This document shows, piece by piece, positions 28,317 through 36,706 of a DNA stretch of 45,681 bases. The notes beneath the pieces are model-generated. The model saw nothing but the letters and a program-made list of their open reading frames with translations, was not told the DNA's origin and made no database searches. Each line of letters opens with the position of its first letter. Positions within the stretch are counted from its first letter, which is position 1. Made by a program: the position numbers and the translations under genes. This DNA comes from Spirochaeta sp. Lineage in GTDB: Bacteria; Spirochaetota; Spirochaetia; DSM-27196; Alkalispirochaetaceae. Location of the stretch: contig SLRR01000169.1 of assembly GCA_007130865.1 (NCBI GenBank), forward strand, positions 1-45,681, read 5' to 3'.

Positions 28317-28616
28317 TCAGGGTTTGTGTTCCTGAACCTTCTCCACTTCTTTGCGAACCTTGAGGTCAACTTTCTCGATCAGCTCGTGAATCCCCTGGCT
28401 CAAGTCAAAACTCTTCGTCTTGACGACACCTCTTTTACCCCACCGGAAATGCATTTTTGCTTCCAGCTCGAACTGACGGTCCTTCTCCCTGGTCAGGGTG
28501 AAGTCCATATCAACGATCTTGTCGGCCGCGAAGTCGATCTTGTGCAGTTTTTCTTCAAGGAGTTCCTTGGTCAGGTCATCCGCGTCAAAATGTACCGATT
28601 TAATCGTAACGTTCAT
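28317..28616 (-). CDS. hpf: Ribosome hibernation promoting factor / sigma-54 modulation protein (short form)
   Basis: A 99-residue ribosome-binding protein of the HPF/YfiA family, beta-alpha-beta-beta-beta-alpha, with MNVTIKSVHFDADD at the start. Short HPF proteins stall 70S ribosomes as dimers in stationary phase. The start at 28616 has GGAGG nine bases upstream; a longer frame would overlap rpoN and is rejected. Its place directly after rpoN is conserved in many bacteria. Confidence 0.92.
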   Translation of the reverse strand: MNVTIKSVHFDADDLTKELLEEKLHKIDFAADKIVDMDFTLTREKDRQFELEAKMHFRWGKRGVVKTKSFDLSQGIHELIEKVDLKVRKEVEKVQEHKP

Positions 28617-28638
28617 TAATAAACCTCCGGTGTGGTTG

Positions 28639-30012
28639 TCATCGCTCGTAGGACGAGCTGATCTTGAGTTCGTTGCGGTACTTCGCAACAGTACGTCGAG
28701 CTATTTTTATTCCCCGTTGTGCGAGCAAATCCGCGACTTTCTGGTCGGAAAGCTGCTTGCTCTCCGTTCCCTGCTGCTCCAGGATCTCCCGCACGATCTC
28801 TTTCACCCCCTCCTTACTGTACCGCGAGCTTCCGGAACCCGCGCCGGCTACGCTGTTCGAGAAGAAATGCTTCAACTCGAAAATACCCCACTCCGTCTGG
28901 ATATACTTTCCGTTACTGATCCGGGAAACCGTGGCTTCGCTCACTTCCACCGCCTGGGCGATGTCCTTGAGCGTGAGCGGCACGAGGTACTTCTTACCCT
29001 TAAGAAAGAAGTCCCGCTGGAACTCCAGGATCGCCCGGGAAACCTTGAGAAGCGTCTCGTTCCGCTGACGGATACTCTGGATGAACCACCGCGCTTCCTT
29101 GACACCCCGACCGGCAAACCTCTTTGCCTGCTTGTCCTCACCGCCGGCGATCTCGGTAAACATGGGATTGACCCCCAGCACAGGTATCTCCTCGTCGTTC
29201 AGGACCAGGATGAACTGTCCCTCTTTCCGGGTAAGGACGAGATCGGGTATTACGTACCCCGGATCTTCCGTGGAAAACATGCGCCCCGGAAAGGGGTTGA
29301 GCGAGCGGATCGTTTCCCGGGCAACATCCACGTCTTCCTCGGCGATGTGCAGCGCCCGGGTAATCTCCCGCTTCCTGCCCCGTTCCAGCGATTCCAGGTG
29401 GTCCCGGATTATCTCGATAACACCGACGGGAGGATCCACAAGCTGTTCCGCCTGCACAATCAGGGATTCCCGGAAATTATCGACCGCGGTTCCCACCGGT
29501 TCAAAAGTTCGGATCATCGCAATAACGTGGCGTAGCATCTCGTGCCGTTCCTCCGGCACGAACGTAGTCGGATCCTCCCGGTGGAATCCGTTCGAGTCGA
29601 GGTTCCGGATCACCAGCTCGCCCAGCTCGAACTCCTCTTCCGAGATCGGCTGCAGCCGCAATTGCCAGAGCAAGTGCTCCTGCAACGACTCCGGACGCGC
29701 AAGAGCCCCCTCCATGAACGCCCGCTTGCTGTCCTCATCACCCTCGTATCGGCTGCCCGAGATGTACCCGGGATCGGAGGAGTTCTCAAAGTACTCGTAC
29801 TCCTCACTCCTCTCCCCGCGCTCCTCGCTCTCGTTGAGGGAGATCGACGGCGTTTCCTCCACCACCTCCAGGGCCGGATTGGCGTCCAGCTCCTCCTGGA
29901 TGCGCAGCTGCAGATCCGCCAGGGGAAGAGTCATGATCTGGATGCTCTGCAGGAGCTGCGGCGTCATCCGGAGTTCCTGTCGTTGCGCCAGCACCGGCTT
30001 CTGGAACTGCAT
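28639..30012 (-). CDS. rpoN: RNA polymerase sigma-54 factor
   Basis: A 457-residue sigma-54. Region I is the Gln/Leu-rich start (VLAQRQELRMTPQLLQSIQIM), followed by an acidic region II. The core-binding and DNA-binding regions follow, and the RpoN box ARRTVAKYR is near the C-terminus. The ATG at 30012 fits the family N-terminus. An in-frame TTG at 30048 would add 12 residues but coincides with the -35 hexamer. No Shine-Dalgarno sequence is present. RpoN directs genes activated by proteins such as the NtrX encoded in the same block. Confidence 0.95.
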   Translation of the reverse strand: MQFQKPVLAQRQELRMTPQLLQSIQIMTLPLADLQLRIQEELDANPALEVVEETPSISLNESEERGERSEEYEYFENSSDPGYISGSRYEGDEDSKRAFMEGALARPESLQEHLLWQLRLQPISEEEFELGELVIRNLDSNGFHREDPTTFVPEERHEMLRHVIAMIRTFEPVGTAVDNFRESLIVQAEQLVDPPVGVIEIIRDHLESLERGRKREITRALHIAEEDVDVARETIRSLNPFPGRMFSTEDPGYVIPDLVLTRKEGQFILVLNDEEIPVLGVNPMFTEIAGGEDKQAKRFAGRGVKEARWFIQSIRQRNETLLKVSRAILEFQRDFFLKGKKYLVPLTLKDIAQAVEVSEATVSRISNGKYIQTEWGIFELKHFFSNSVAGAGSGSSRYSKEGVKEIVREILEQQGTESKQLSDQKVADLLAQRGIKIARRTVAKYRNELKISSSYER

Positions 30013-30019
30013 ACTATTT

Positions 30020-30048
30020 ATAATGAGAGAGGCCCCGAGGTTTGTCAA
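30020..30048 (-). promoter_or_regulatory. rpoN promoter with leaderless spacing
   Basis: Perfect TTGACA, 17-base spacer and CATTAT on the minus strand. The -10 ends seven bases before the rpoN ATG, so the mRNA should begin at the start codon. It lies in the short gap between lptB and rpoN and would free rpoN from the lpt transcript. Confidence 0.65.
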
Positions 30049-30061
30049 TTTTCAAGTGTAT

Positions 30062-30790
30062 TCACCGTTGGTAATCGTCGCCCAGATAGATTCGCCGCGC
30101 CGTCTCGTTGGCCTCGATCTCTTCCCGAGTACCGGTTACAACGATCTCACCCTGGTGAATCAAATAAGAAAAATCAGAAATCTCCAGAGTATCGCGTTCG
30201 TTGTGGTCCGTGAGCAGGACGCCGATCCCGCGTCGCGCGAGCTGCAGGCAGATGCTCTTGATCTCGTACCGTGCGCGGGGATCGATCCCGGCAAACGGCT
30301 CGTCCAGGAGAAGGAACTGCGGTTCGATCGCCAGGGCACGGGCGATCTCCGTGCGGCGCCGTTCTCCGCCGGAAAGGGTATACGCCCGCTGCCGGCGTAG
30401 TTCGATCACGCCGAGTTCCTCCATAAGCGCTTCCGCCCGGGTGCGTTTCTCCGCCGTGGAGAGGTCCTGACGCGGTTCCAGGACCGCCATCACGTTCTGC
30501 TCCACCGTGAGCTTCCGGAATACCGACGGCTCCTGCGGAAGGTAGGAGATACCCGCCCGGGCACGCCGGTACATCGGCAAACGCGTCATATCGTGTTCGT
30601 TGAGGTACACTTTCCCAGCCGTAGGAGTGATGAACCCGACGATCATGTAAAACATGGTGGTCTTGCCCGCGCCATTGGGGCCGAGCAGACTCACGATCCG
30701 GCCGTTCTCCATGGAGAAATCCACCGCCCGTACCACCTCTTTACGGCCGAACCGCTTGGTCAGGCCCTCTACACGCAGGTTACTTGTCAT
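30062..30790 (-). CDS. lptB: LPS export ABC transporter ATP-binding protein
   Basis: A 242-residue ATPase that drives lipopolysaccharide extraction from the inner membrane. Walker A GPNGAGKTT, Q-loop YLPQEPSVF, signature LSGGERRRTEIARAL, Walker B FLLLDEPFAGIDP and switch His in LLTDHN are all in place. Length and motifs match LptB. It overlaps lptA by four bases. Its presence suggests export of an LPS-like or other outer-membrane glycolipid; some spirochaetes lack LPS, so the cargo is open. Confidence 0.95.
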   Translation of the reverse strand: MTSNLRVEGLTKRFGRKEVVRAVDFSMENGRIVSLLGPNGAGKTTMFYMIVGFITPTAGKVYLNEHDMTRLPMYRRARAGISYLPQEPSVFRKLTVEQNVMAVLEPRQDLSTAEKRTRAEALMEELGVIELRRQRAYTLSGGERRRTEIARALAIEPQFLLLDEPFAGIDPRARYEIKSICLQLARRGIGVLLTDHNERDTLEISDFSYLIHQGEIVVTGTREEIEANETARRIYLGDDYQR

Positions 30791-31527
30791 AAATCCTCGT
30801 CGTCTTCGGCCTCGTCGTCTTCGGCCTCGTCGTCTTCGTCCTCGTCGTCCTCGTCCTCGTCGGAACGCTCCACGAAGACCGATCCCTCCACCTGACCCTG
30901 CATCTCGATCTCCTCCGTCTCGAGATTCAGAATGATCCGGGTCGCGCGATACTGGTCGCCTTTCCAGTACACCACGGGGAACCCGGACAGTTCCAGGATC
31001 TCCTCGAGACGTCGGTAGCGGAGGAACTGAGCCCGCGCGGTGAGATCATCCTGGAGCACCCGCACGGCGATCTGCACAAAGAGGAGATCCCCTCCTTCAC
31101 GAGTCTCCAGGTACCCGCCTTTCAGTATCAGGTCGTTGGCGCGATCCTCCACTATAACGTTGCCGGATGCGCGGGAATTCTCCGTCTCCCGGTCAAAACG
31201 CAGACTGTCGGCGGTTATCGTCATATCCCGACCTGCGTCGGTAACCCGTACCCGTCCGGAGGTCGCGGCGTACCGAAAGTCCGTACCGGACAACTCGATC
31301 TCGTCCGCCTCAAGGGTAAAATCGGAGCTCACTACCCGGGCGTTACCCCGCAGCAGCGTCCGTTCGCGCCCTTCCGCCAGGACGATCTCCGTACGATCAC
31401 CGGAAAAACGGAACGAATCCGCCGGAAGTACGCCGATACCACCCGCGAGCAGCAGGATCGCCACGGTAATGAAGCGGCCCGTCACCGTAATGAAGCGGCC
31501 CGTTACCGTAATGAAGCGGCCCGTCAC
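30787..31527 (-). CDS. lptA: LptA-like (OstA) periplasmic LPS transport protein
   Basis: A 246-residue OstA-fold protein that would bridge the periplasm for LPS. After a short hydrophobic export segment (about 22-36) come beta-jellyroll repeats with LLRGNARVVSSDFTLEADEI and SRASGNVIVEDRANDLIL. The N-terminus is three copies of a 7-residue repeat encoded by 21-bp DNA repeats, with in-frame GTG starts at 31527, 31485 and 31464. The C-terminus is a long Asp/Glu tail encoded by 15-bp repeats; usual LptA proteins lack this. Start 31527 is chosen for its GTGA overlap with lptC. Confidence 0.85.
   Translation of the reverse strand: MTGRFITVTGRFITVTGRFITVAILLLAGGIGVLPADSFRFSGDRTEIVLAEGRERTLLRGNARVVSSDFTLEADEIELSGTDFRYAATSGRVRVTDAGRDMTITADSLRFDRETENSRASGNVIVEDRANDLILKGGYLETREGGDLLFVQIAVRVLQDDLTARAQFLRYRRLEEILELSGFPVVYWKGDQYRATRIILNLETEEIEMQGQVEGSVFVERSDEDEDDEDEDDEAEDDEAEDDEDL
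30795..30854 (-). repeat. Four 15-bp tandem repeats coding the acidic tail of LptA
   Basis: CCTCGTCGTCTTCGG occurs twice exactly and twice with one to two changes. The unit keeps reading frame and encodes Asp/Glu/Ala. Copy number may vary by slippage. Confidence 0.88.
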
Positions 31528-31528
31528 G
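31466..31528 (-). repeat. Three 21-bp tandem repeats at the start of lptA
   Basis: Three head-to-tail copies that differ at two positions. Two copies carry a GTG and the middle one a GTA at the equivalent codon, so the number and sequence of copies decide which start codons exist. Confidence 0.92.
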
Positions 31529-32132
31529 GAGAGGCTCCGTCGGTGATGAACTCACCTTCCAGCCCTCCGGTCAACTCCACGCTGTTCCGGCGACCGTCCA
31601 GGACCAGACCCTGTCCCTCGACCCAGGATCCGTCGTCCCGGAGTATCTTCACCGTCCCGTCGGGTTCACCCCGGAGAACGCGCTCCGCGTTGTCCCAGTA
31701 GAGAAAGGAACTCTCCAGCCGTGCATCCTCGGTACGCGAGTAGAACCACACCTCCCCGAGCAGGTTCACGTCCTCCGTATCGAGGTTCAATTCACCTCGT
31801 TCCGCGTACCCCTCGACCCGTATCTCTCCGTCCGTCCCGGACTCGGAGAAATGGAGCTCCTCAAACTCCTGCAGCCGACGCTCGCGGTACGTCGCCATCC
31901 GTCGGGCGGTCAGCTCCAGGCGGTTCTCGCGCTCCACTACCATACGGACATTAAGAACCTCCACTTGCGGGATCTCGTCGGTACGACGCGCCTCCACGGC
32001 GCTCTCGGTGTAGTCAAAAGTGCACGCTGTGAACGCGAACAGGAGCATAGCCGTGAGGCGGATCACCGGCAGCCCGGGACTCGTGCCTTCCCGGACGGGG
32101 CGGCAGGCGAAACGGTCATCCCGCGTCGGCAT
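31524..32132 (-). CDS. lptC: LptC-like lipoprotein
   Basis: A protein of about 202 residues between pyrG and lptA. A hydrophobic segment ends in LLFAFTAC, a good lipobox, followed by the LptC-like beta region (RLELTARRMATYRERRLQEFEEL, LLGEVWFYS and so on). This fits an LptC variant anchored as a lipoprotein instead of by a helix. The start is uncertain: ATG 32132 overlaps the end of pyrG by 17 bases, and GTG 32066 would give a compact 15-residue signal with the cysteine at position 15. Neither has a good ribosome site. Confidence 0.72.
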   Translation of the reverse strand: MPTRDDRFACRPVREGTSPGLPVIRLTAMLLFAFTACTFDYTESAVEARRTDEIPQVEVLNVRMVVERENRLELTARRMATYRERRLQEFEELHFSESGTDGEIRVEGYAERGELNLDTEDVNLLGEVWFYSRTEDARLESSFLYWDNAERVLRGEPDGTVKILRDDGSWVEGQGLVLDGRRNSVELTGGLEGEFITDGASP

Positions 32133-33750
32133 CACCGGCACGCTGTTCTCCGTACGTTCCGGCAGCGGCGATAAACGCTTGAAACAAGGGGTGCGCCTCG
32201 ACGGGTTTTGATATGAACTCCGGGTGGAACTGGACACCCAGCCCCCAGGGATGGTCCTTCCACTCCAGAGACTCCACCAGGGAATAGTCCTCGGTGACGC
32301 TACCGGTGAGGAGACCCGCCTCGTTGAGCTGCTGACGATACGCGTTGGACACCTCGTAACGATGCCGATGTCGCTCGTGGATGATCTCGGTACCGTAGAT
32401 CCGCCTCACCAGGGTGCCCGGGAGCAGGCGGGACGCGCTGAGACCGAGTCTCATGGTACCGCCGTAGTTCTTCACGTCTACCTGTTCCTCCAGAAGGCTC
32501 ACCACAGGATGCGGGCTGTCCGGGGTAAACTCCGTGCTGTCCGCGTCCTCGTACCGGAGGACGGAACGGGCGTACTCGATCACCATCACCTGCATTCCCA
32601 GGCAGATACCAAAGTAGGGAATCTTCTCCTCCCGGGCGAAGCGGGCTACCGCCACCATACCGTTCACGCCACGACCGCCAAACCCGCCGGGCACGAGGAT
32701 ACCGTGGATACCCGCAAAGGCGCGCCGCATCGACTCCTGGTCCTGGTCAAGTTTCTCCGAATCGATCTTCACCAGCTCCACCCGCACGTCGTTGGCAACG
32801 CCGCCGTGGATCAGCGCCTCATCCACGGACTTATAAGAGTCGCTGAGCTCGATATATTTACCCACCACGGCGATGCGCACGGTTTTCTCCGCGCCGGTTA
32901 CAACCTCTACCACGTGTTCCCACCCGCTCAGGTCTTCCTGGGGAACCTCCATATCCAGACGTTCCAGGCAGATGCGGTCCAACCCCTGCTTGTGGTACAT
33001 CAGGGGAATCTCGTAGAGCGTACTCTGGATGTCGTAGGCGGAAATGACCCCGTCATGGTCTACATTGGTAAAGAGCGCAATCTTGCGACGCAACTCGTCC
33101 GGGAGGGGCGTGGGGGCGCGACAGAGAAGAATGTCCGGCTGGATACCGATCTCGCGCAGTTCCTTGACCGAATGCTGCGTAGGCTTGGTCTTCAGCTCAC
33201 CGTTGGCCACGCCGGGGATCAGCGTCAGGTGCACCGCCAGAACGTTCCGTCTTCCCGCTTCATGCACCATCTGCCGGACCGCTTCGAGGAAGGGAAACGA
33301 CTCGATATCACCGACGGTCCCCCCCACCTCGACGATCGTAACGTCCACGCCGGACTCGTCGCCCACGGCGCGGATACGCTGTTTGATGCGGTCGGTAATG
33401 TGAGGAATCACCTGTACCGTACGCCCCAGGTAGCTCCCCTCCCGTTCACGGCGGATAACTTCCTGGTAGATCTGCCCGGTGGTGATCGAATTTGCGCGGG
33501 AAAGGGTGGATCGCGTGAAGCGCGCGTAATTGCCCAGATCCAGATCGGTTTCCGCCCCGTCGTCGGTGACGTAGACCTCACCGTGCTGATAGGGACTCAT
33601 CGTACCTGCATCGACGTTGATATAGGGATCAACCTTGATCATCCGGATCGTGAGGCCACGACTCTCCAGAAGACTACCCAGGGAAGCTGCGGCTACTCCC
33701 TTGCCCAGACTCGAACAGACGCCGCCGGTCACGAAAATGTATTTGTTCAT
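32116..33750 (-). CDS. pyrG: CTP synthase
   Basis: A 544-residue enzyme that makes CTP from UTP, ATP and glutamine. The amidoligase domain (1-270) opens with KYIFVTGGVCSSLGKG and has KVDPYINVDAGTMSPYQHG. The glutamine amidotransferase domain has the catalytic cysteine in YFGICLGMQ and the His/Glu pair in FHPEF. It heads the minus-strand block and has a promoter directly in front, with no Shine-Dalgarno site. Confidence 0.97.
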   Translation of the reverse strand: MNKYIFVTGGVCSSLGKGVAAASLGSLLESRGLTIRMIKVDPYINVDAGTMSPYQHGEVYVTDDGAETDLDLGNYARFTRSTLSRANSITTGQIYQEVIRREREGSYLGRTVQVIPHITDRIKQRIRAVGDESGVDVTIVEVGGTVGDIESFPFLEAVRQMVHEAGRRNVLAVHLTLIPGVANGELKTKPTQHSVKELREIGIQPDILLCRAPTPLPDELRRKIALFTNVDHDGVISAYDIQSTLYEIPLMYHKQGLDRICLERLDMEVPQEDLSGWEHVVEVVTGAEKTVRIAVVGKYIELSDSYKSVDEALIHGGVANDVRVELVKIDSEKLDQDQESMRRAFAGIHGILVPGGFGGRGVNGMVAVARFAREEKIPYFGICLGMQVMVIEYARSVLRYEDADSTEFTPDSPHPVVSLLEEQVDVKNYGGTMRLGLSASRLLPGTLVRRIYGTEIIHERHRHRYEVSNAYRQQLNEAGLLTGSVTEDYSLVESLEWKDHPWGLGVQFHPEFISKPVEAHPLFQAFIAAAGTYGEQRAGDADAG

Positions 33751-33760
33751 CCGGGATCAC

Positions 33761-33789
33761 ATTATCGCTTTGCTACCCCATAATGACAA
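33761..33789 (-). promoter_or_regulatory. pyrG promoter
   Basis: TTGTCA, 17-base spacer and GATAAT on the minus strand. The -10 ends ten bases before the ATG, so the leader would be only about four bases. Confidence 0.6.
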
Positions 33790-33878
33790 CCCCGAAACGG
33801 AACGGAACGATACCGCCGGAAGCTCTCCGGAATCCCTGGCACAACGTAGGAAAGAAGCAAAATCGAGACGTTTTCGGC

Positions 33879-33925
33879 GAGTTCTCAATGTGGGGTGTCG
33901 GAACGACATCCCACATTGAGAACTC
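33879..33925 (+). repeat. 22-bp inverted repeat with GAA loop between pyrG and cheR
   Basis: Two 22-base arms match at 21 positions around a 3-base GAA loop. The single difference is a G-U wobble if transcribed on the plus strand but a C-A mismatch on the minus strand. No U-run follows on either side, so it is not an ordinary terminator. It lies between divergent promoters and may be a cruciform, a protein site or a small mobile remnant. Confidence 0.85.
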
Positions 33926-33946
33926 CTGGGCTTGAGTGCAGCTGAA

Positions 33947-33976
33947 TTGACAGTGCCGATTAACAAGAACTAATCT
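33947..33976 (+). promoter_or_regulatory. cheR promoter
   Basis: Perfect TTGACA, 18-base spacer and TAATCT. The -10 ends eight bases before the cheR ATG, predicting a leader of zero to two bases. It is just downstream of the 33879-33925 inverted repeat. Confidence 0.6.
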
Positions 33977-33984
33977 TATGGGAC

Positions 33985-34800
33985 ATGTCCGAATTCTTGA
34001 GCGATGCTGACTTTACGCGGTTTCGCAACCTGATATATGACGAGAGTGGTATTCACTTCTCTGAATCCAATCGAACTATTCTCGAGAGTCGCCTCAAAGA
34101 GCGTCTCAAGGCCGCAAAACTTGAAAACGTCGGTCAGTACTTCAACCACGTTCGGAGCAACCAGGAAGAACTGAAGATACTGCTCGATGCGGTAACTACA
34201 AATCTCACCCGGTTCTTCCGGAACGCCGCCCACTGGGAGACGTTCGAGAACTACGTCGTACCCGACCTGGTAAAGTACAAGCGTTCCCGTGGAGACAACA
34301 GGATCCGCATCTGGAGCGCCGGGTGTTCCACGGGAGAGGAACCGTACACGATCGCAATGGAGCTGCTCGAACTGCTGCCCCCGGGGTTCGATATCCAGAT
34401 CCTCGCGTCCGACCTGAGTCTCAAATCGGTTCTGACCGGACAACAGGGTTTTTACGCGGAAAGTCGCATCAACGGTGTACCGGAGCACCTCCTGGAGAAA
34501 TACTTCGACCGCAAGGAAGGGGGATACCAGGTTAAGGACGTACTGAAGAAGCTCGTTACCTTTGACTACCACAACCTCAAACACGACAGCGGGAAACGAA
34601 ACCTGGACGTGGTGTTCTGCCGAAACGTGCTGATCTATTTTGACGAACCGGCGCAGAAAGCGGTGGTGGAACGTTTCTGGGATGCTATGGCGAGCCATTC
34701 GTTTCTCTTTATCGGACATAGCGAGTCTCTCTTCGGGATGAAAACGAAGTTTGCATTTCTCAAGACCGATTGGGCCTGTATCTATGCAAAAGAGATCTGA
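33985..34800 (+). CDS. cheR: Chemotaxis protein methyltransferase
   Basis: A 271-residue S-adenosylmethionine-dependent enzyme that methylates glutamates on chemoreceptors. The N-terminal helical domain (1-75) leads to TTNLTRFFRNAAHWE, then the SAM-binding motif IWSAGCSTGEEPYT and VVFCRNVLIYFD. Length and motifs match CheR. It is followed 50 bases later by cheB, so the adaptation pair is together, although no receptor or CheA lies in the window. Confidence 0.96.
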   Translation: MSEFLSDADFTRFRNLIYDESGIHFSESNRTILESRLKERLKAAKLENVGQYFNHVRSNQEELKILLDAVTTNLTRFFRNAAHWETFENYVVPDLVKYKRSRGDNRIRIWSAGCSTGEEPYTIAMELLELLPPGFDIQILASDLSLKSVLTGQQGFYAESRINGVPEHLLEKYFDRKEGGYQVKDVLKKLVTFDYHNLKHDSGKRNLDVVFCRNVLIYFDEPAQKAVVERFWDAMASHSFLFIGHSESLFGMKTKFAFLKTDWACIYAKEI

Positions 34801-34850
34801 CCGCGACGGGACTCCGGCAGGACCGCCGAACGTCCGGGGAGTGAGCCAAC

Positions 34851-36005
34851 GTGAATAGAAAAAAGATCGGTGTTCTGGTTGTCGACGACTCGGCACTCAT
34901 GAGAAACCTGGTGAGCAGAATTCTCAACGCCGCGGAGGACCTGGAAGTTCTGGGGACCGCCATGAACGGGGAGTTTGCGCTGCAGAAGCTTCCTCGTCTC
35001 AAACCGGACGTGATCGTTCTCGACCTGGAAATGCCCAGGATGAACGGCCTGGAGCTCCTGCAGGAGCTGCGGGACAGGAAGATCGAGATACCGGTGATCA
35101 TTCTCTCTTCCGTTGCTCAGAAGGGCGCAAAAATTACGATGGACGCCCTCGCCCTGGGAGCGAGCGATTTTATTCCGAAGCCTTCCGGATCCGTCTCCCA
35201 CGACCTCCACGTCGTGGGCAATCAGCTGGTTGCCATGGTGAGATCCTACGGCGCGGAGTTCGTGCGCAACCAGGGAGACGCACCACCGGCGCCGCCCAAG
35301 GATTTTGCCCTGGCCGGTCCCGAAACGACGGAAGAACCACGGAAGGCGGAACCTGCCGCCCCCGCGCCACGCCGCGCGGAAGCACCACCCCCACCGGACA
35401 AGAAGAAACCCAAAGCGTCGCCGGGACCGCTGGAAGTGATCGCCCTGGGGATCTCCACGGGAGGACCTAACGCGCTTCGTCGCGTGTTCCGGGACCTGGA
35501 CGAGAATATCGACGTACCGATCCTGGTGGTACAGCACATGCCCCCGGGGTTCACCACGGAGTTCGCCGCGAGTCTCGACCGGGTGTGTCCTCTGGAGGTG
35601 CGGGAAGCCACCGACGGTGACGTCCTGAAACCCGGACGGGTCCTGATCGCTCCCGGCAACTACCACATGGAAGTACGCCGTCGATCTCTGGCCACGGTGG
35701 TGACGCTCAACCAGAACGACCCGTGCAACGGCCACCGTCCCTCGGCGGGGCTTCTCTTCAAGTCCGTGGCGGAGGTGTACGGAAACCGCGCGATGGCGAT
35801 CATTATGACCGGGATGGGCCGGGACGGCGCCTGGGAGATCGGAGAAGTTTACGAAGCCGGCGGTATGACGATCGGTCAGGATGAGGCCTCGAGCGTTGTG
35901 TACGGCATGCCCCGGGTTGCGTGGGAAAACGGACACATTCAACGGCAGGTATCGCTGGACGCGATGGCGGAGGAGATCAACACTCTGGTCCGGGAGCTGA
36001 GATGA
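34851..36005 (+). CDS. cheB: Chemotaxis response regulator protein-glutamate methylesterase
   Basis: A 384-residue enzyme that removes methyl groups from receptors and deamidates glutamines. The receiver domain has VVDDS and Asp58 (VIVLDLEMPRMNG) with Lys in FIPKPSG. A Pro/Ala-rich linker (about 140-190) is longer than usual. The methylesterase domain has Ser202 (GISTGGP), a catalytic His in VVQHMPPGFT and Asp in MTGMGRDGA. The start is GTG at 34851. It overlaps lipB by four bases. Confidence 0.96.
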   Translation: MNRKKIGVLVVDDSALMRNLVSRILNAAEDLEVLGTAMNGEFALQKLPRLKPDVIVLDLEMPRMNGLELLQELRDRKIEIPVIILSSVAQKGAKITMDALALGASDFIPKPSGSVSHDLHVVGNQLVAMVRSYGAEFVRNQGDAPPAPPKDFALAGPETTEEPRKAEPAAPAPRRAEAPPPPDKKKPKASPGPLEVIALGISTGGPNALRRVFRDLDENIDVPILVVQHMPPGFTTEFAASLDRVCPLEVREATDGDVLKPGRVLIAPGNYHMEVRRRSLATVVTLNQNDPCNGHRPSAGLLFKSVAEVYGNRAMAIIMTGMGRDGAWEIGEVYEAGGMTIGQDEASSVVYGMPRVAWENGHIQRQVSLDAMAEEINTLVRELR

Positions 36006-36706
36006 AAGGTATACTCGGACAGGGAGCACCACTGGCCGTCCACGATCTCGGCACGATCGGGTACGGACCGGCCCTGGAGCTGCAGCACCACCTGGTGGAA
36101 GAGCGCCGTGAAGGACGCGTGGCCGATACGCTCCTGCTTCTGGAACATCCGCCGGTGATCACGATGGGCCGGAGCGCGGTGGACACGGACATTCTCGCCA
36201 CTTCGGAGCAGCTTGTCGGTGCGGGAGCATCGGTGGAGCGGATCGAACGAGGTGGGGAAACCACCTACCACGGCCCGGGACAGCTCGTGGGATACGTTAT
36301 CATCGACCTCCACCGGCATCTGAGAAGTCTCAAGAAGTTCGTGCATTTACTGGAAGAAGTCTTCATCACGGTGCTGGCCCGGCACTACGGAATAACCGCC
36401 GGGCGCGATCCGGAGCATCGCGGCGTCTGGGTAGGAAACGAGAAGGTCACCGCGATCGGTATCGCGGTCAAGCAACGCATAACGTTTCACGGGTTCGCGT
36501 TCAACGTGAATACCGACCTGTCGCACTTTAACTGGATCGTACCCTGCGGCATCACCGACCGGGGCCAGACATCCCTGGAGGCACTCACCGGTGAACGTCA
36601 CGATATGGAAACGATAAAACGGCAGACCACGGAGGTCCTGGGAGAAGTGTTCGGCTTCCAGCCGGAGTTCCTACCGTTCGAACACCCCGGCGAGCTCCGA
36701 TCCTGA
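36002..36706 (+). CDS. lipB: Lipoyl(octanoyl) transferase
   Basis: A 234-residue enzyme that moves octanoyl groups from acyl carrier protein to lipoyl domains. Signature RGGETTYHGPGQLVGY, the lysine loop GNEKVTAIGIAVKQ and the catalytic cysteine region VPCGITDRGQTSLE are present. The ATG at 36002 overlaps the cheB stop (ATGA); a longer frame reaching back into cheB is rejected. The link to chemotaxis genes is probably just co-transcription. Confidence 0.95.
   Translation: MKGILGQGAPLAVHDLGTIGYGPALELQHHLVEERREGRVADTLLLLEHPPVITMGRSAVDTDILATSEQLVGAGASVERIERGGETTYHGPGQLVGYVIIDLHRHLRSLKKFVHLLEEVFITVLARHYGITAGRDPEHRGVWVGNEKVTAIGIAVKQRITFHGFAFNVNTDLSHFNWIVPCGITDRGQTSLEALTGERHDMETIKRQTTEVLGEVFGFQPEFLPFEHPGELRS

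Noticed and set aside
35921-36001. Longer lipB start
   Set aside because: It lies wholly inside cheB; the ATG at 36002 overlaps the cheB stop and fits the family.
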